Part shown: one piece after another, positions 38,784 through 47,232 of the stretch
Layout of the letters: the number at the start of each line of letters is the position of its first letter
Position numbering within the stretch: position 1 is the first letter of the stretch
From: Pseudomonas fluorescens
GTDB lineage: Bacteria > Pseudomonadota > Gammaproteobacteria > Pseudomonadales > Pseudomonadaceae
Reading direction: 5' to 3'
Assembly: GCF_002837185.1 (NCBI RefSeq)
Contig: NZ_KZ477986.1
Span: 1-64,000, forward strand
DNA length: 64,000 nucleotides
The notes under the pieces: generated by a model
Database searches by the model: none
What the model was told of the DNA's origin: nothing
What the model saw: only the letters and a program-made list of their open reading frames with translations
Translations under genes and position numbers: made by a program

Positions 38784-40106
38784 TTAGAACTTGGCTTCAG
38801 CATCCAGCTGCAGGGTGTTGGTGTTGGCATCACGCTGGGTACGGCTGGCGTAGTCAGCCTTGGTCAGGAAGTACGTGGCGCCCAGGGCGAAGTTCTTGTC
38901 GATGTCGTAGCTGACCTTCATCTTGTGACCGCGCGAACCGGTGGTGCCGTTGGCGAAGTCCGAATCGGTGAAGGCGCCTACCACTGCGTCACGTTGCGTA
39001 TCGCGGTAGTTGTAGTCCAGGTTGAAACCGAACACCTTGGACTTGGCACCCACCAACCAGGCGGTGTCCTGGTCGGTCACGGCATCGTTGTTTTTCACGT
39101 ATTGGCCGTAGAAGGCCAACGGCACTGCCAGGCCGCCGATGTCGGCTTGGGCAAACCCTTCGTACAGACGGAATTCACCGTTGGCCGAGTTGCCGTTGAC
39201 CGCCAGTGCGCAAGGCGTGGTGGTGGTCGTGCAGCGGCTGTCCTTGTCGTTCTGGTAGGCGTAGACACTGCCGCCCAGGGTCATTTTCAGGTTGTCGGTC
39301 AGCGAGAAACGCGTGCCCAACTGGCCGGATGTCAGACGCAGGTCGTGGCGAAATTGCACGCCGTCGCCGTCGACGTTGTCCTTGAGGTTGTAGTTGCCCA
39401 GGCTGCCGAACAATTCGGCACTGCTGCCCAATGGGTATTTGTAGGTGACGGCCAGGCCTTCCGGGTTGATGTCGCTGTCCCAGATCACATCGCCCATGCT
39501 CACCCACGGTTGCAGCATCTTGCCGCCGATCACGTGCAGGTTCTTGATCTGGTCCGGGTGGTAGTCGATATAGCCGAGGTCCAGCCAGATCGATTTCTTA
39601 TCGAAGTAACCATCCTGGTCCTGGTTGGTGGAACGCGCATCGTCGCCGCCGCCGGTGGCGATACGGATACCGGTGTCCACTTGCGGGTTGATCTCGGTGT
39701 AGGCACCCAGGCGCGCGCGGATACGTTGACGGTCCTTGTCACGCCCGCCGTTGTTGGGCTCGCCATCGATCTTGATGGTTTCCTGGCGAAAGCGCACATC
39801 GCCCTTGAACTGAGTCTTGGCGGCCCACGCCAGCTTCTGGTCGAAGCTGCTCAGCTCGTTGGTCTTTTTCGCGGTGGCCGCGATCTGTTCGTTGGTTTCC
39901 TGTTGGGCCTGGCGTGCGATCTGCTGTTCTTTCTGGTCCTTGGCCAACTCGTTCTGCAATTCGGTGTACTGCGAAGCGGTGATCTGGCCGTTGGCCTTGA
40001 GCATGTCGAGCAACTTAGCGTCGACTGCAGCGCTGGCCGGAACGCTCAGGGCCAGCAACAGGCCGCCGCACAGGACCGCCGCAGTTTTAGTGGAAGCAAG
40101 ACGCAT
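38784..40106 (-). CDS. Putative outer-membrane porin
   Basis: A 440-residue outer-membrane protein. The first about 25 residues are a signal peptide (TKTAAVLCGGLLLALSVPASAA, cleaved after the AxA). A short helical segment follows (LKANGQITASQYTELQNELAKDQKE and onward, to about residue 80), then alternating beta-strand sequence to a C-terminal phenylalanine (LDAEAKF), the usual sorting signal. This layout fits the putative-porin family (Porin_5-like). The solute is unknown. The ATG at 40106 is the start because it opens the signal peptide. Confidence 0.88.
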   Translation of the reverse strand: MRLASTKTAAVLCGGLLLALSVPASAAVDAKLLDMLKANGQITASQYTELQNELAKDQKEQQIARQAQQETNEQIAATAKKTNELSSFDQKLAWAAKTQFKGDVRFRQETIKIDGEPNNGGRDKDRQRIRARLGAYTEINPQVDTGIRIATGGGDDARSTNQDQDGYFDKKSIWLDLGYIDYHPDQIKNLHVIGGKMLQPWVSMGDVIWDSDINPEGLAVTYKYPLGSSAELFGSLGNYNLKDNVDGDGVQFRHDLRLTSGQLGTRFSLTDNLKMTLGGSVYAYQNDKDSRCTTTTTPCALAVNGNSANGEFRLYEGFAQADIGGLAVPLAFYGQYVKNNDAVTDQDTAWLVGAKSKVFGFNLDYNYRDTQRDAVVGAFTDSDFANGTTGSRGHKMKVSYDIDKNFALGATYFLTKADYASRTQRDANTNTLQLDAEAKF

Positions 40107-40280
40107 ATCAATCTCCGAAAGTGAGGAGGGGTAACAAACCCTCCAGGACACAACCGACCGATGACGGACGGAAAAAAGGCCACCTGGCAAACCCGGGTGC
40201 TCTAAAAACAGGCGTCAGTATCGCGACGGTTTATGACGCAGTAGTGGCCAAGTGATTTCATCTCCATGACAATTCGTTTG

Positions 40281-40321
40281 CCCACGGAACTATTGATTTC
40301 GAGTTGTGTCGTGGGTTTTTT
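40281..40321 (+). terminator. Hairpin and T run in the porin-GNAT gap
   Basis: CCCACG (40281) pairs with CGTGGG (40310) and is followed by six T. The 23-base loop is long, so this is only a weak terminator candidate. It lies in the 280-base gap between the divergent porin and acyltransferase-like genes. Nothing else is recognised in that gap. Confidence 0.35.
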
Positions 40322-40386
40322 CGGGGTGTGCACACGGCTGTGATAGGCGATACTCGCCAGGCTTTCACGCCCAAGACACAGAGAAG

Positions 40387-41517
40387 ATGCCAATGCCGCT
40401 GCAACGCCTGGACAGCCTGTCCGACATCACCCCGCAGGCCTGGGATGCCCTGGCGCCGCAGGCCCAGCCGTTCGTGCGGCATGCGTTCCTGAGCGCACTG
40501 GAGGACAGTGCCAGCCTGGGGGCCCATTCGGGCTGGCGACCGGAGCACTTGCTGCATTGGGAAGGTGAGCGGCTGGTGGCGGCATTGCCCGGTTATCGCA
40601 AGTGGCATTCCTACGGCGAGTACGTGTTCGATCACGGCTGGGCCGACGCCTGCTCGCGCGCCGGCATCGACTACTACCCCAAGCTGCTGACGGCCGTGCC
40701 GTTCAGTCCGGTCAGCGGTCCGAGGTTGTTGGCCGCCAATGCCGAGGACGGCTTCGAACTGCTGAACAGCCTGCCCGGTTACCTGGAAATCGAAGGGCTG
40801 TCGAGCGCCCATATCAATTTCACCGACGCGCTGGCCGATGACGCACTGGCCCGGCAACCCGGCTGGCTGCAGCGCCTGGGCTGCCAATTCCATTGGCAGA
40901 ATCGGGGCTACCGCGACTTCCAGGACTTTCTCGATGCCCTGAGTTCACGCAAGCGTAAACAGATGCGCAAAGAGCGCGAACAGGTGGCGGGGCAGGGCAT
41001 TGAGTTCGAGTGGTTACAGGGCCATCAGTTGAGCGAAGCCCAGTGGGATTTTGTCTACGCCTGTTACGCCAACACCTACGCGGTACGCCGCCAGTCGCCC
41101 TACCTGACCCGGGCGTTTTTCAGCCTGCTGGCCGAGCGTATGCCCGAGGCGATTCGCGTGGTCCTGGCCAAACAGGGCTCACGCCCGGTGGCAATGGCGT
41201 TCAGCCTGATCGGCGGTGACAGCTTCTACGGCCGCTATTGGGGCTGTCTGGCGGAGTTCGACCGGCTGCATTTCGAGACCTGTTTCTACCAGGGCATGGA
41301 CTACGCCATCGCCCACGGCCTGCAACGCTTCGATGCCGGCGCTCAAGGCGAGCACAAATTGATTCGTGGCTTTGAGCCGGTGATTACCCGTTCGTGGCAT
41401 TACCTGCGCCATCCGGGACTGAAAAACGCCGTGGAGGATTTCCTCGAGCGCGAGCGGGTGGGCATTCTGGCGTATGCCGAAGAGGCGAGGTCGGCGCTGC
41501 CTTATCGGCAGGCCTGA
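40387..41517 (+). CDS. GNAT/FemAB-like acyltransferase family protein
   Basis: A 376-residue protein of the DUF482 (peptidogalycan biosynthesis-like) family with a doubled GNAT fold. Visible family segments are AFLSALEDSASLGAHSGW near the start, RKRKQMRKEREQV near residue 200, and FDAGAQGEHKLIRGFEP near residue 320. Substrate unknown. The ATG at 40387 begins MPMPLQRLD. The last 30 bases of the gene (41488-41517) are repeated 626 bases downstream, around the brnTA cassette. Confidence 0.85.
   Translation: MPMPLQRLDSLSDITPQAWDALAPQAQPFVRHAFLSALEDSASLGAHSGWRPEHLLHWEGERLVAALPGYRKWHSYGEYVFDHGWADACSRAGIDYYPKLLTAVPFSPVSGPRLLAANAEDGFELLNSLPGYLEIEGLSSAHINFTDALADDALARQPGWLQRLGCQFHWQNRGYRDFQDFLDALSSRKRKQMRKEREQVAGQGIEFEWLQGHQLSEAQWDFVYACYANTYAVRRQSPYLTRAFFSLLAERMPEAIRVVLAKQGSRPVAMAFSLIGGDSFYGRYWGCLAEFDRLHFETCFYQGMDYAIAHGLQRFDAGAQGEHKLIRGFEPVITRSWHYLRHPGLKNAVEDFLERERVGILAYAEEARSALPYRQA
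41488..41517 (+). repeat. Left copy of the 30-bp direct repeat flanking brnTA
   Basis: The last 30 bases of the acyltransferase-like gene, starting AGGTCGGCG and ending GGCCTGA, recur at 42114-42143 with one T/C difference. Confidence 0.9.
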
Positions 41518-41562
41518 GCCACCGGTCTGGCAGAACTGGTCAAAGAAGCTGAAATCGCTATC

Positions 41563-41586
41563 CTGTATGTACAAAAGTACATACAG
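41563..41586. promoter_or_regulatory. Palindromic operator of brnTA
   Basis: CTGTATGTAC and its exact complement stand around a 4-base AAAA spacer, ending nine bases before the brnT start. Perfect 10-bp arms at this position are expected for the autoregulating BrnTA/BrnA complex. Confidence 0.8.
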
Positions 41587-41594
41587 AGCGTGCC

Positions 41595-41873
41595 ATGCAT
41601 TTTGAGTGGGATGATTCAAAAAATAAGGCCAACATTGCTAAGCACGGCATCGATTTCAACGACGTTCCGGATATCTTCAGACATCCAATGCTGGCCTTGC
41701 GCGATGATCGAGCGGATTATGACGAAGAGCGTTGGATCAGTATTGGCTGGATCAAATTATTGATTGGTGTTGTCGTATACACCGAACGGCGTGGCGATGT
41801 TATCCGTATCATTTCCGCCCGAAAAGCAACCAAGAAGGAGGCCAAATATTATGACGCAAACATCGAAAACTGA
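41595..41873 (+). CDS. brnT: BrnT-family ribonuclease toxin
   Basis: A 92-residue type II toxin of the BrnT family. MHFEWDDSKNKANIAKHGIDF is the family start, with the conserved DxxKxxxNxxKHG pattern. RDDRADYDEERWISIG and IRIISARKATKKEAKYY are the RelE-like core with the catalytic Arg/Lys. Its end overlaps brnA by 23 bases. Base composition here is clearly richer in A and T than in the flanking genes, and 30-bp direct repeats flank the pair, which points to transfer as a unit. Confidence 0.94.
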   Translation: MHFEWDDSKNKANIAKHGIDFNDVPDIFRHPMLALRDDRADYDEERWISIGWIKLLIGVVVYTERRGDVIRIISARKATKKEAKYYDANIEN

Positions 41874-42099
41874 TTGGGAGCGCCTGGCCAAGATGAGTGA
41901 TAAAGATATTGATACCAGTGAAATTCCTGAACTGGATGCTGAGTTTTTTCGACGTGCTGAACTGCGTGTTCCTGTGAAGCAGGCGGTCACCATTCGACTT
42001 GATGCCGATGTTTTAGAGTGGTTCAAAGGTCAAGGCACTGGCTACCAGACCCGTATTAACCAGCTTTTGCGCCAATACATGCAGGCTCATCAAGGCTGA
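41851..42099 (+). CDS. brnA: BrnA-family antitoxin
   Basis: An 82-residue antitoxin. The N-terminal half (TDWERLAKMSDKDIDTSEIPELD) should bind and block the toxin. The C-terminal half (VKQAVTIRLDADVLEWFKGQGTGYQTRINQLLRQYM) is the ribbon-helix-helix DNA-binding domain. The ATG at 41851 follows AAGGAGG closely and lies inside the end of brnT. Confidence 0.94.
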   Translation: MTQTSKTDWERLAKMSDKDIDTSEIPELDAEFFRRAELRVPVKQAVTIRLDADVLEWFKGQGTGYQTRINQLLRQYMQAHQG

Positions 42100-42113
42100 T
42101 CAACACGTTAAAA

Positions 42114-42143
42114 AGGTCGGCGCTGCCCTATCGGCAGGCCTGA
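42114..42143 (+). repeat. Right copy of the 30-bp direct repeat flanking brnTA
   Basis: Matches 29 of 30 bases of 41488-41517, the end of the acyltransferase-like gene including its stop codon. It lies 14 bases after the brnA stop and just before a hairpin. Confidence 0.9.
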
Positions 42144-42149
42144 CCGTAA

Positions 42150-42180
42150 GATCGTTCCCACGCGGAGCGGGGGAACGATC
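42150..42180. terminator. Hairpin after brnTA
   Basis: GATCGTTCCC at 42150 pairs with GGGAACGATC ending at 42180. There is no T run. The element is of the kind often repeated in pseudomonad intergenic DNA and lies between convergent genes. Confidence 0.6.
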
Positions 42181-42221
42181 AAGGCCCGCTCTTATTTTGA
42201 GTCGTGTGGGTCTCGATACCT

Positions 42222-44054
42222 TCAATCGATGCCGACAAACCCACCCGTCTGGTGCTGCCACAACCGCGCATACAGCCCGCCATGGGCCAGCAGTTGGGCG
42301 TGGCTGCCGCTTTCGGCGATCTGGCCTTTCTCCAGTACGACCAGACGGTCCATCCGCGCGATGGTCGAGAGTCGATGCGCGATCGCAATCACGGTCTTGC
42401 CCTGCATCAGGGTTTCCAGGCTCTCCTGGATCGCGGCTTCCACTTCGGAGTCGAGTGCCGAGGTGGCTTCGTCCATGATCAGGATCGGCGCATCCTTGAG
42501 CAGCACGCGGGCGATGGCGATCCGTTGGCGCTGGCCGCCGGAGAGTTTCACCCCACGCTCGCCCACATGGGCATCCAGCCCGGTACGGCCTTCGGAATCC
42601 GACAGCAGCGGGATAAACTCGTCGGCGCGCGCCTTGTGCACGGCGGCCCAGAGTTCTTCGTCGCAGGCCTGCGGCTTGCCATACAGCAAGTTGTCGCGGA
42701 TCGAGCGGTGCAGGAGCGAGGTGTCCTGGGTGATCATGCCGATCTGCGCGCGCAGGCTTTCCTGGGCGACTTCGGCGATGTCCTGGCCGTCGATCAGGAT
42801 GCGCCCGCCCTGCAGGTCGTAGAGGCGCAGCAGCAGGTTGACCAGCGTCGACTTGCCCGCACCGGACGGGCCGATCAGGCCGATCTTTTCCCCGGCCCTG
42901 ATCTCGAGGTTCAGGCCGCCAATGATCCCGCTCCGCTTGCCGTAGTGGAAATCCACCTGCTCGAAGCGCACCAGGCCATGGGGCACTGTCAGGCGCGGGG
43001 CGTCGGCGCGGTCGACCACCGCAAGCGGCTGGGCGATGGTCTTGAGGCCATCCTGCACGATACCGATGTTTTCGAAAATGCCGTTGACCACCCACATGAT
43101 CCAGCCGGACATATTGACGATGCGAATCACCAGGCCGGTGGCCAGGGCAATGGCGCCGACGGAAATCAGCGACTGCGTCCACAGCCACAGGGCCAGGCCG
43201 GTGGTGGTGACGATCAGCAGGCCGTTCAGGACGGTGATGACCGCGTCCATGCTGGTGAGCACGCGCGCCGCCAGTTGGGTTTTCTCGGTTTGCTCGACAA
43301 TCGCTTCCTTGGCGTATTCCTGCTCATTCTGCGTATGGGCAAACAGCTTCAAGGTGGTGATGTTGGTGTAGCCGTCGACGATGCGCCCCATGAGTTTGGA
43401 GCGCGCTTCGGAAGAGATCACCGAACGCTCCTTGACCCGTGGCACGAAGTAACGCAATGCCAGGCAGTAGCAGACGATCCAGATGATCAACGGAATCATC
43501 AGCCGCCAGTCGGCCTCGGCAAACAACACCAGCGAGGTGATGGCATAGATCGACACGTGCCAGATGGCTTCCGCTGTTGCCACCGCAGAGTCACGCAACG
43601 AGTTGCCGGTTTGCATGATGCGTTGGGCAATCCGCCCGGCGAAATCATTCTGGAAGAAATTCAGGCTCTGCTTGAGCACATAGCTGTGGTTCTGCCAGCG
43701 GATCAGGCTGGTCATGCCGGGGTTGATGGTCTGGTGCACCAGCAAGTCATGCAGGCTGTTGAAAATCGGCCGCAGCAGCAGGGCGACCACAGCCATCCAG
43801 ATCAGCTCGGTGCTGTGCACCTGGAAGAAATTCGCGGGCGGCGTGCCCTGGGCCAGGTCGATGATGCGGCTCAGGTAGCTGAACAGCGCGACCTCGATCA
43901 GCGCACCGATCAGGCCCACCACCAACAGCGCGGCAAAACACGGCCACACCTGGCGCAGGTAGTAGAGGTAGAAGGGCAGGACGTTGTCGGGCGGGGCTTC
44001 GCTTGGGGGGGCGCGAAAAATATCGATCAGTTTTTCAAAACGACGATAGAGCAT
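42222..44054 (-). CDS. ABC exporter, fused membrane and ATPase domains
   Basis: A 610-residue half-transporter, expected to work as a dimer. Residues about 1-330 hold six membrane helices of the type I exporter fold. The ATPase domain has Walker A GPSGAGKST near residue 400, the signature LSGGQRQRIAIARVLL near residue 505 and Walker B ILIMDEATS, with the H-loop in AIAHRLST. The substrate is unknown; lipid, peptide or drug export is usual for the family. The ATG at 44054 (MLYRRFEKLIDIF) is chosen over a frame running 20 codons further. Confidence 0.9.
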   Translation of the reverse strand: MLYRRFEKLIDIFRAPPSEAPPDNVLPFYLYYLRQVWPCFAALLVVGLIGALIEVALFSYLSRIIDLAQGTPPANFFQVHSTELIWMAVVALLLRPIFNSLHDLLVHQTINPGMTSLIRWQNHSYVLKQSLNFFQNDFAGRIAQRIMQTGNSLRDSAVATAEAIWHVSIYAITSLVLFAEADWRLMIPLIIWIVCYCLALRYFVPRVKERSVISSEARSKLMGRIVDGYTNITTLKLFAHTQNEQEYAKEAIVEQTEKTQLAARVLTSMDAVITVLNGLLIVTTTGLALWLWTQSLISVGAIALATGLVIRIVNMSGWIMWVVNGIFENIGIVQDGLKTIAQPLAVVDRADAPRLTVPHGLVRFEQVDFHYGKRSGIIGGLNLEIRAGEKIGLIGPSGAGKSTLVNLLLRLYDLQGGRILIDGQDIAEVAQESLRAQIGMITQDTSLLHRSIRDNLLYGKPQACDEELWAAVHKARADEFIPLLSDSEGRTGLDAHVGERGVKLSGGQRQRIAIARVLLKDAPILIMDEATSALDSEVEAAIQESLETLMQGKTVIAIAHRLSTIARMDRLVVLEKGQIAESGSHAQLLAHGGLYARLWQHQTGGFVGID

Positions 44055-44136
44055 TAGGCTTGACGCCCGCCGTGCGGGCTCTCCTTTCAAATGCGCACGT
44101 CGCCTTGTGGGCAACGTGCGGAAGTTCCTGCAGACC

Positions 44137-44700
44137 TCAGTCGATGCGCTTGGCCGACTTGATCAGGACAGGATCGATTGGCACGTTCTGCATGCCTTGC
44201 TTGGTGGTGGTCTGGGAATTGACGATGATATCGACCACGTCCATGCCCTTGACCACCTTGGCGAATACCGCGTAACCGGCATCGCGACCCGGGTCGAGGA
44301 AGGCATTGTCGGCCACGTTGATGAAGAACTGGCTGGTGGCCGAGTTCGGGTCATTGGTGCGGGCCATGGACAAGGTGCCGCGCACGTTATGCAGGCCGTT
44401 GCTGGCTTCGTTCTTGATCGGTGCTTCGGTCGGCTTTTGCGACATTTGCTGGGTAAACCCGCCGCCCTGGACCATGAAGCCCGGGATCACACGGTGAAAA
44501 ATCGTGTTGGTGTAGAAGCCCTTGTCGACATAGGCGAGGAAATTCTTGGTGCTGATCGGCGCCTTGACCGGGTCGAGTTCGATTTCAATGTCGCCATTGG
44601 TGGTGGAGATCAATACGTGGGGCGCCTTGGCGGGCTCGGCCGCCATCAGGTTGGCAGCGAACAGAACGGAACCGGCAAGGAAGGCGATTTTTTTCAGCAT
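44137..44700 (-). CDS. ppiA: Periplasmic cyclophilin-type peptidyl-prolyl isomerase
   Basis: A 187-residue cyclophilin with a signal peptide ([20 protein letters not shown], cut before EPAKAP). Active-site segments are [15 protein letters not shown] near residue 70, [17 protein letters not shown] near residue 110, and [12 protein letters not shown] near residue 145. It assists proline isomerisation in the periplasm. A hydrolase remnant ends only four bases before the start, so the two once probably formed an operon. Confidence 0.94.
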   Translation of the reverse strand: MLKKIAFLAGSVLFAANLMAAEPAKAPHVLISTTNGDIEIELDPVKAPISTKNFLAYVDKGFYTNTIFHRVIPGFMVQGGGFTQQMSQKPTEAPIKNEASNGLHNVRGTLSMARTNDPNSATSQFFINVADNAFLDPGRDAGYAVFAKVVKGMDVVDIIVNSQTTTKQGMQNVPIDPVLIKSAKRID

Positions 44701-44703
44701 GGG

Positions 44704-44973
44704 TCAGTGATCCTGGGTAGTGGTGTCGACGGTCTTTGGAAAATCGAGCAGGGTGGCGTCAAAGACTTCGGGTTGATCCAAGGGCGTGGCGTGGTGGACA
44801 TTTTCAAACACCACCAGTCGCGCGTTGGGCAGCAGTTTTACATAGTTTTCTTTCTGCGCCACGGGTGAGTCGTCGTGGTCGGCGTTGATGACCTGGGTTG
44901 GACAGGCGATTCTGGAACGTTGTTCCTGTCGCCACAGCCCACATTGCGTCGAGCTTGCGCGATTGAACGCCGC
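44704..44973 (-). pseudogene. C-terminal remnant of an alpha/beta hydrolase
   Basis: The minus strand has an open frame of about 89 codons without a start codon, bounded upstream by an in-frame stop at 44974. It translates to a hydrolase C-terminus: RIACPTQVINADHDDSPVAQ (acid-loop region) followed by LLPNARLVVFENVHHATPLD (catalytic-His region) and a plausible end, TTTQDH. The nucleophile serine half is missing. It ends 4 bases before ppiA. The LysR gene starts 19 bases beyond the lost part, so a deletion fused or truncated the locus. It cannot encode an active enzyme. Confidence 0.75.
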
Positions 44974-44991
44974 TCATGGGTGGACTCCGTT

Positions 44992-45915
44992 TCAGGCTTG
45001 CCGAGGGGCCGCGAAGGGCGCGTCCAGCGCAGCGGTATCAAAGGTGCGCAGCAATTCCACGAGAATCTGCGTCGCCGGCCCCAGGGGTTTGTCCTTGTTC
45101 GAATACAAATAGAACGTGGGGTGGCGGCTGCCGCCCTGTTCCAGCGGCAGTTGCTTGAGCAGGCCTTCGGCGAGTTCGCGTTCGATCATGTGCCGGGGCA
45201 ACCAGGCAAACCCCAGGCCGCTGCCCACGAACGCGGCGGCGGTGGCCAGGCTGCCGACGGTCCAGCGCTGTTCGGCGCCGAGCCAACCCACGTCGCGCGG
45301 TTGCTGGCGGCCGGAGTCGCGGATGACCACCTGCATCTGGCTTTCCAGGTCCTGGAAGCTCAACTCGCGGTTCATGCGGTGCAGCGCATGCTCGGGATGG
45401 GCCACGGCGATGAATTCCACATCGCTCATTTCGGTGCCCAGGTAACCGGGAATGCTGAAGCCGCAGATCGCCAGGTCAGCCACGCCTTCTATCAAGAGCT
45501 CCTCGACCCCGGACAACACCTCCTCGCGCAAGCGTACCCGGCAGCCTCGGCTCTGCGGCATGAAGGCGGTCAGGGCGCGTACCAGGCGCGCGTTGGGGTA
45601 GGCCGCATCCACGACCAGCCGCACTTCGGCCTCCCAGCCTTGTTCCATATGGTGGGCCAGATCTTCCAGTTGACTGGCATTCTTCACCAGTTGCCGCGAG
45701 CGGCGCAGCAGCACTTCACCCGCATCGGTGAGTACCGCCTTGCGTCCGTCGATGCGCAGCAGCGGCACGCCGAGTTGGTCCTGCATGCGCGCCACGGTGT
45801 AGCTCACCGAGGACTGCGAACGGTGCAGCGCTTCGGCCGCCTGGGCGAAGCCGCCATGGTCGACCACGGCCTGCAACGTGCGCCATTGATCAAGGGTCAC
45901 GCGGGGCGCTTTCAA
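44992..45915 (-). CDS. LysR-family transcriptional regulator
   Basis: A 307-residue LysR-type regulator. The N-terminal helix-turn-helix is TLDQWRTLQAVVDHGGFAQAAEALHRSQSSVSYTVARMQ. The effector domain spans about 92-300. It is divergent from the small exported-protein gene and, further on, azoR. LysR proteins of this type often control a neighbouring redox or transport gene, so azoR is a plausible target. The downstream region holds the hydrolase remnant. Confidence 0.9.
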   Translation of the reverse strand: MKAPRVTLDQWRTLQAVVDHGGFAQAAEALHRSQSSVSYTVARMQDQLGVPLLRIDGRKAVLTDAGEVLLRRSRQLVKNASQLEDLAHHMEQGWEAEVRLVVDAAYPNARLVRALTAFMPQSRGCRVRLREEVLSGVEELLIEGVADLAICGFSIPGYLGTEMSDVEFIAVAHPEHALHRMNRELSFQDLESQMQVVIRDSGRQQPRDVGWLGAEQRWTVGSLATAAAFVGSGLGFAWLPRHMIERELAEGLLKQLPLEQGGSRHPTFYLYSNKDKPLGPATQILVELLRTFDTAALDAPFAAPRQA

Positions 45916-45964
45916 GATGAGCTCCTCTTGTCCTAAGCTGGCGGTCCTTATTGGAGACTGCCGA

Positions 45965-46279
45965 ATGAGAAAATTGTGTTGTGTGTTGCTGGCGCTGCTG
46001 CCGATGAGCGCATTTGCCTACCCCATCGACGTGACGAAAAAGATCGACGGTGTAAGCATCGACTACACCGCGTCCGATGTTGACGGCGATATCAGCTCGA
46101 TTCAGCTCAATAACTACGGCACCCAGGATGCGCTGTGTTCTGTCATCTTTACCAACGGCCCGGAAGCGCCGCGTCGTCGCACCGTCACCGTACCCGCAGG
46201 CAAAAGCACCCACACCACGGTCAAGTTCAACCGCGCGATCATCAAGATGCGAATCGCCCTGGCGTGCGCACCGAAATAA
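45965..46279 (+). CDS. Small exported protein of unknown function
   Basis: A 104-residue protein with a signal peptide (MRKLCCVLLALLPMSAFA, cut before YPIDVT). The mature part is short and beta-rich, with two cysteines (DALCSVIF and ALACAPK) that could form a disulfide. Proteins of this kind in pseudomonads have been labelled 3-phosphoglycerate kinase, which the sequence does not support. GGAGA precedes the ATG at 45965. Function unknown. Confidence 0.8.
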   Translation: MRKLCCVLLALLPMSAFAYPIDVTKKIDGVSIDYTASDVDGDISSIQLNNYGTQDALCSVIFTNGPEAPRRRTVTVPAGKSTHTTVKFNRAIIKMRIALACAPK

Positions 46280-46429
46280 AGCGAGCGCGGAGCGCACTGT
46301 AGGCAAACTCCGCTTATAAACAAATTTATAGATGGGTTATAGCAGTTTTTTGCGCTTTTTAATCGAAGTGGCCATGGTTAATCTTTTTTCCATCGACTCA
46401 CAGCATTTACCGATGGAGCCTACATAGCC

Positions 46430-47029
46430 ATGTCCAACGTTCTGATCATCGAAAGCAGCGCCCGCCAGCAGGATTCGATTTCCCGCCAACTCACCCAGCA
46501 GTTCATCAGCCAGTGGCAGGCTATTCACCCAGGCGATCAGATCAGCGTGCGCGACGTGGCGCTCAACCCGGTGCCTCACCTGGACGCGAACCTGCTGGGC
46601 GGCTGGATGAAACCTGCCGAACAGCGCAGCCCGGTCGAACAGGCTTCCCTGGATCGCTCCAACGAATTGACCGACGAGCTGCTCGCCGCCGACGTGCTGG
46701 TGATGGCGGCGCCGATGTACAACTTCGCCATCCCCAGCACCCTCAAGGCCTGGCTGGACCATGTGTTGCGCGCCGGGGTGACCTTCAAATACACCGCCAC
46801 CGGGCCGCAGGGTTTGCTGACCGGCAAGCGCGCCATCGTGCTCACCGCCCGTGGCGGCATTCACACCGGTGCTGCCTCGGATCATCAGGAACCGTATCTG
46901 CGCCAGGTCATGGCCTTTATCGGGATTCATGACGTCACCTTCATTCATGCAGAAGGGGTGAACCTGAGCGGTGATTTCCAGGAAAAAGGTATCAACCATG
47001 CCAAAGCCCTGCTCGCGCAGGTGGCTTGA
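46430..47029 (+). CDS. azoR: FMN-dependent NADH-azoreductase
   Basis: A 199-residue flavodoxin-fold quinone/azo reductase. SNVLIIESSARQQDSISRQL binds the FMN phosphate, APMYNFAIPSTLKAWLDHVLRAGVTFKY is the conserved FMN-ring segment near residues 95-125, and LTARGGIHTG follows. It reduces quinones or azo compounds with NADH and protects against electrophiles. The start at 46430 matches the family. It has its own upstream region of about 150 AT-rich bases. Confidence 0.94.
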   Translation: MSNVLIIESSARQQDSISRQLTQQFISQWQAIHPGDQISVRDVALNPVPHLDANLLGGWMKPAEQRSPVEQASLDRSNELTDELLAADVLVMAAPMYNFAIPSTLKAWLDHVLRAGVTFKYTATGPQGLLTGKRAIVLTARGGIHTGAASDHQEPYLRQVMAFIGIHDVTFIHAEGVNLSGDFQEKGINHAKALLAQVA

Positions 47030-47135
47030 TCCTTTAATCGCCAGATAATCCCCCGGTGTTTATCTAGCCCCACGCAATCCCTTCAAGTACGCGTACCGAA
47101 CCTCCCTTTGCACTTTTTGCTCCTGAGTGCTCCTG

Positions 47136-47170
47136 CCCGACTGCCGCTTCAGCGAGGTCGGGTTTTTTTT
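47136..47170 (+). terminator. Rho-independent terminator after azoR
   Basis: CCCGAC at 47136 pairs with GTCGGG ending at 47162 around a 15-base loop that itself has GC pairing, followed by eight T. It lies about 105 bases past the azoR stop, so a short RNA ending here is also possible. Confidence 0.8.
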
Positions 47171-47232
47171 GTCTCGAGTTTCTTCAAGCATCGAAAAGCT
47201 TTAATGTCGCGCCCATTCGAAACGAGGCGCAC

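Noticed and set aside
42204..44057. 617-codon open frame antisense to the ABC exporter
   Set aside because: The ABC exporter on the minus strand has all ATPase motifs. The antisense frame has none.
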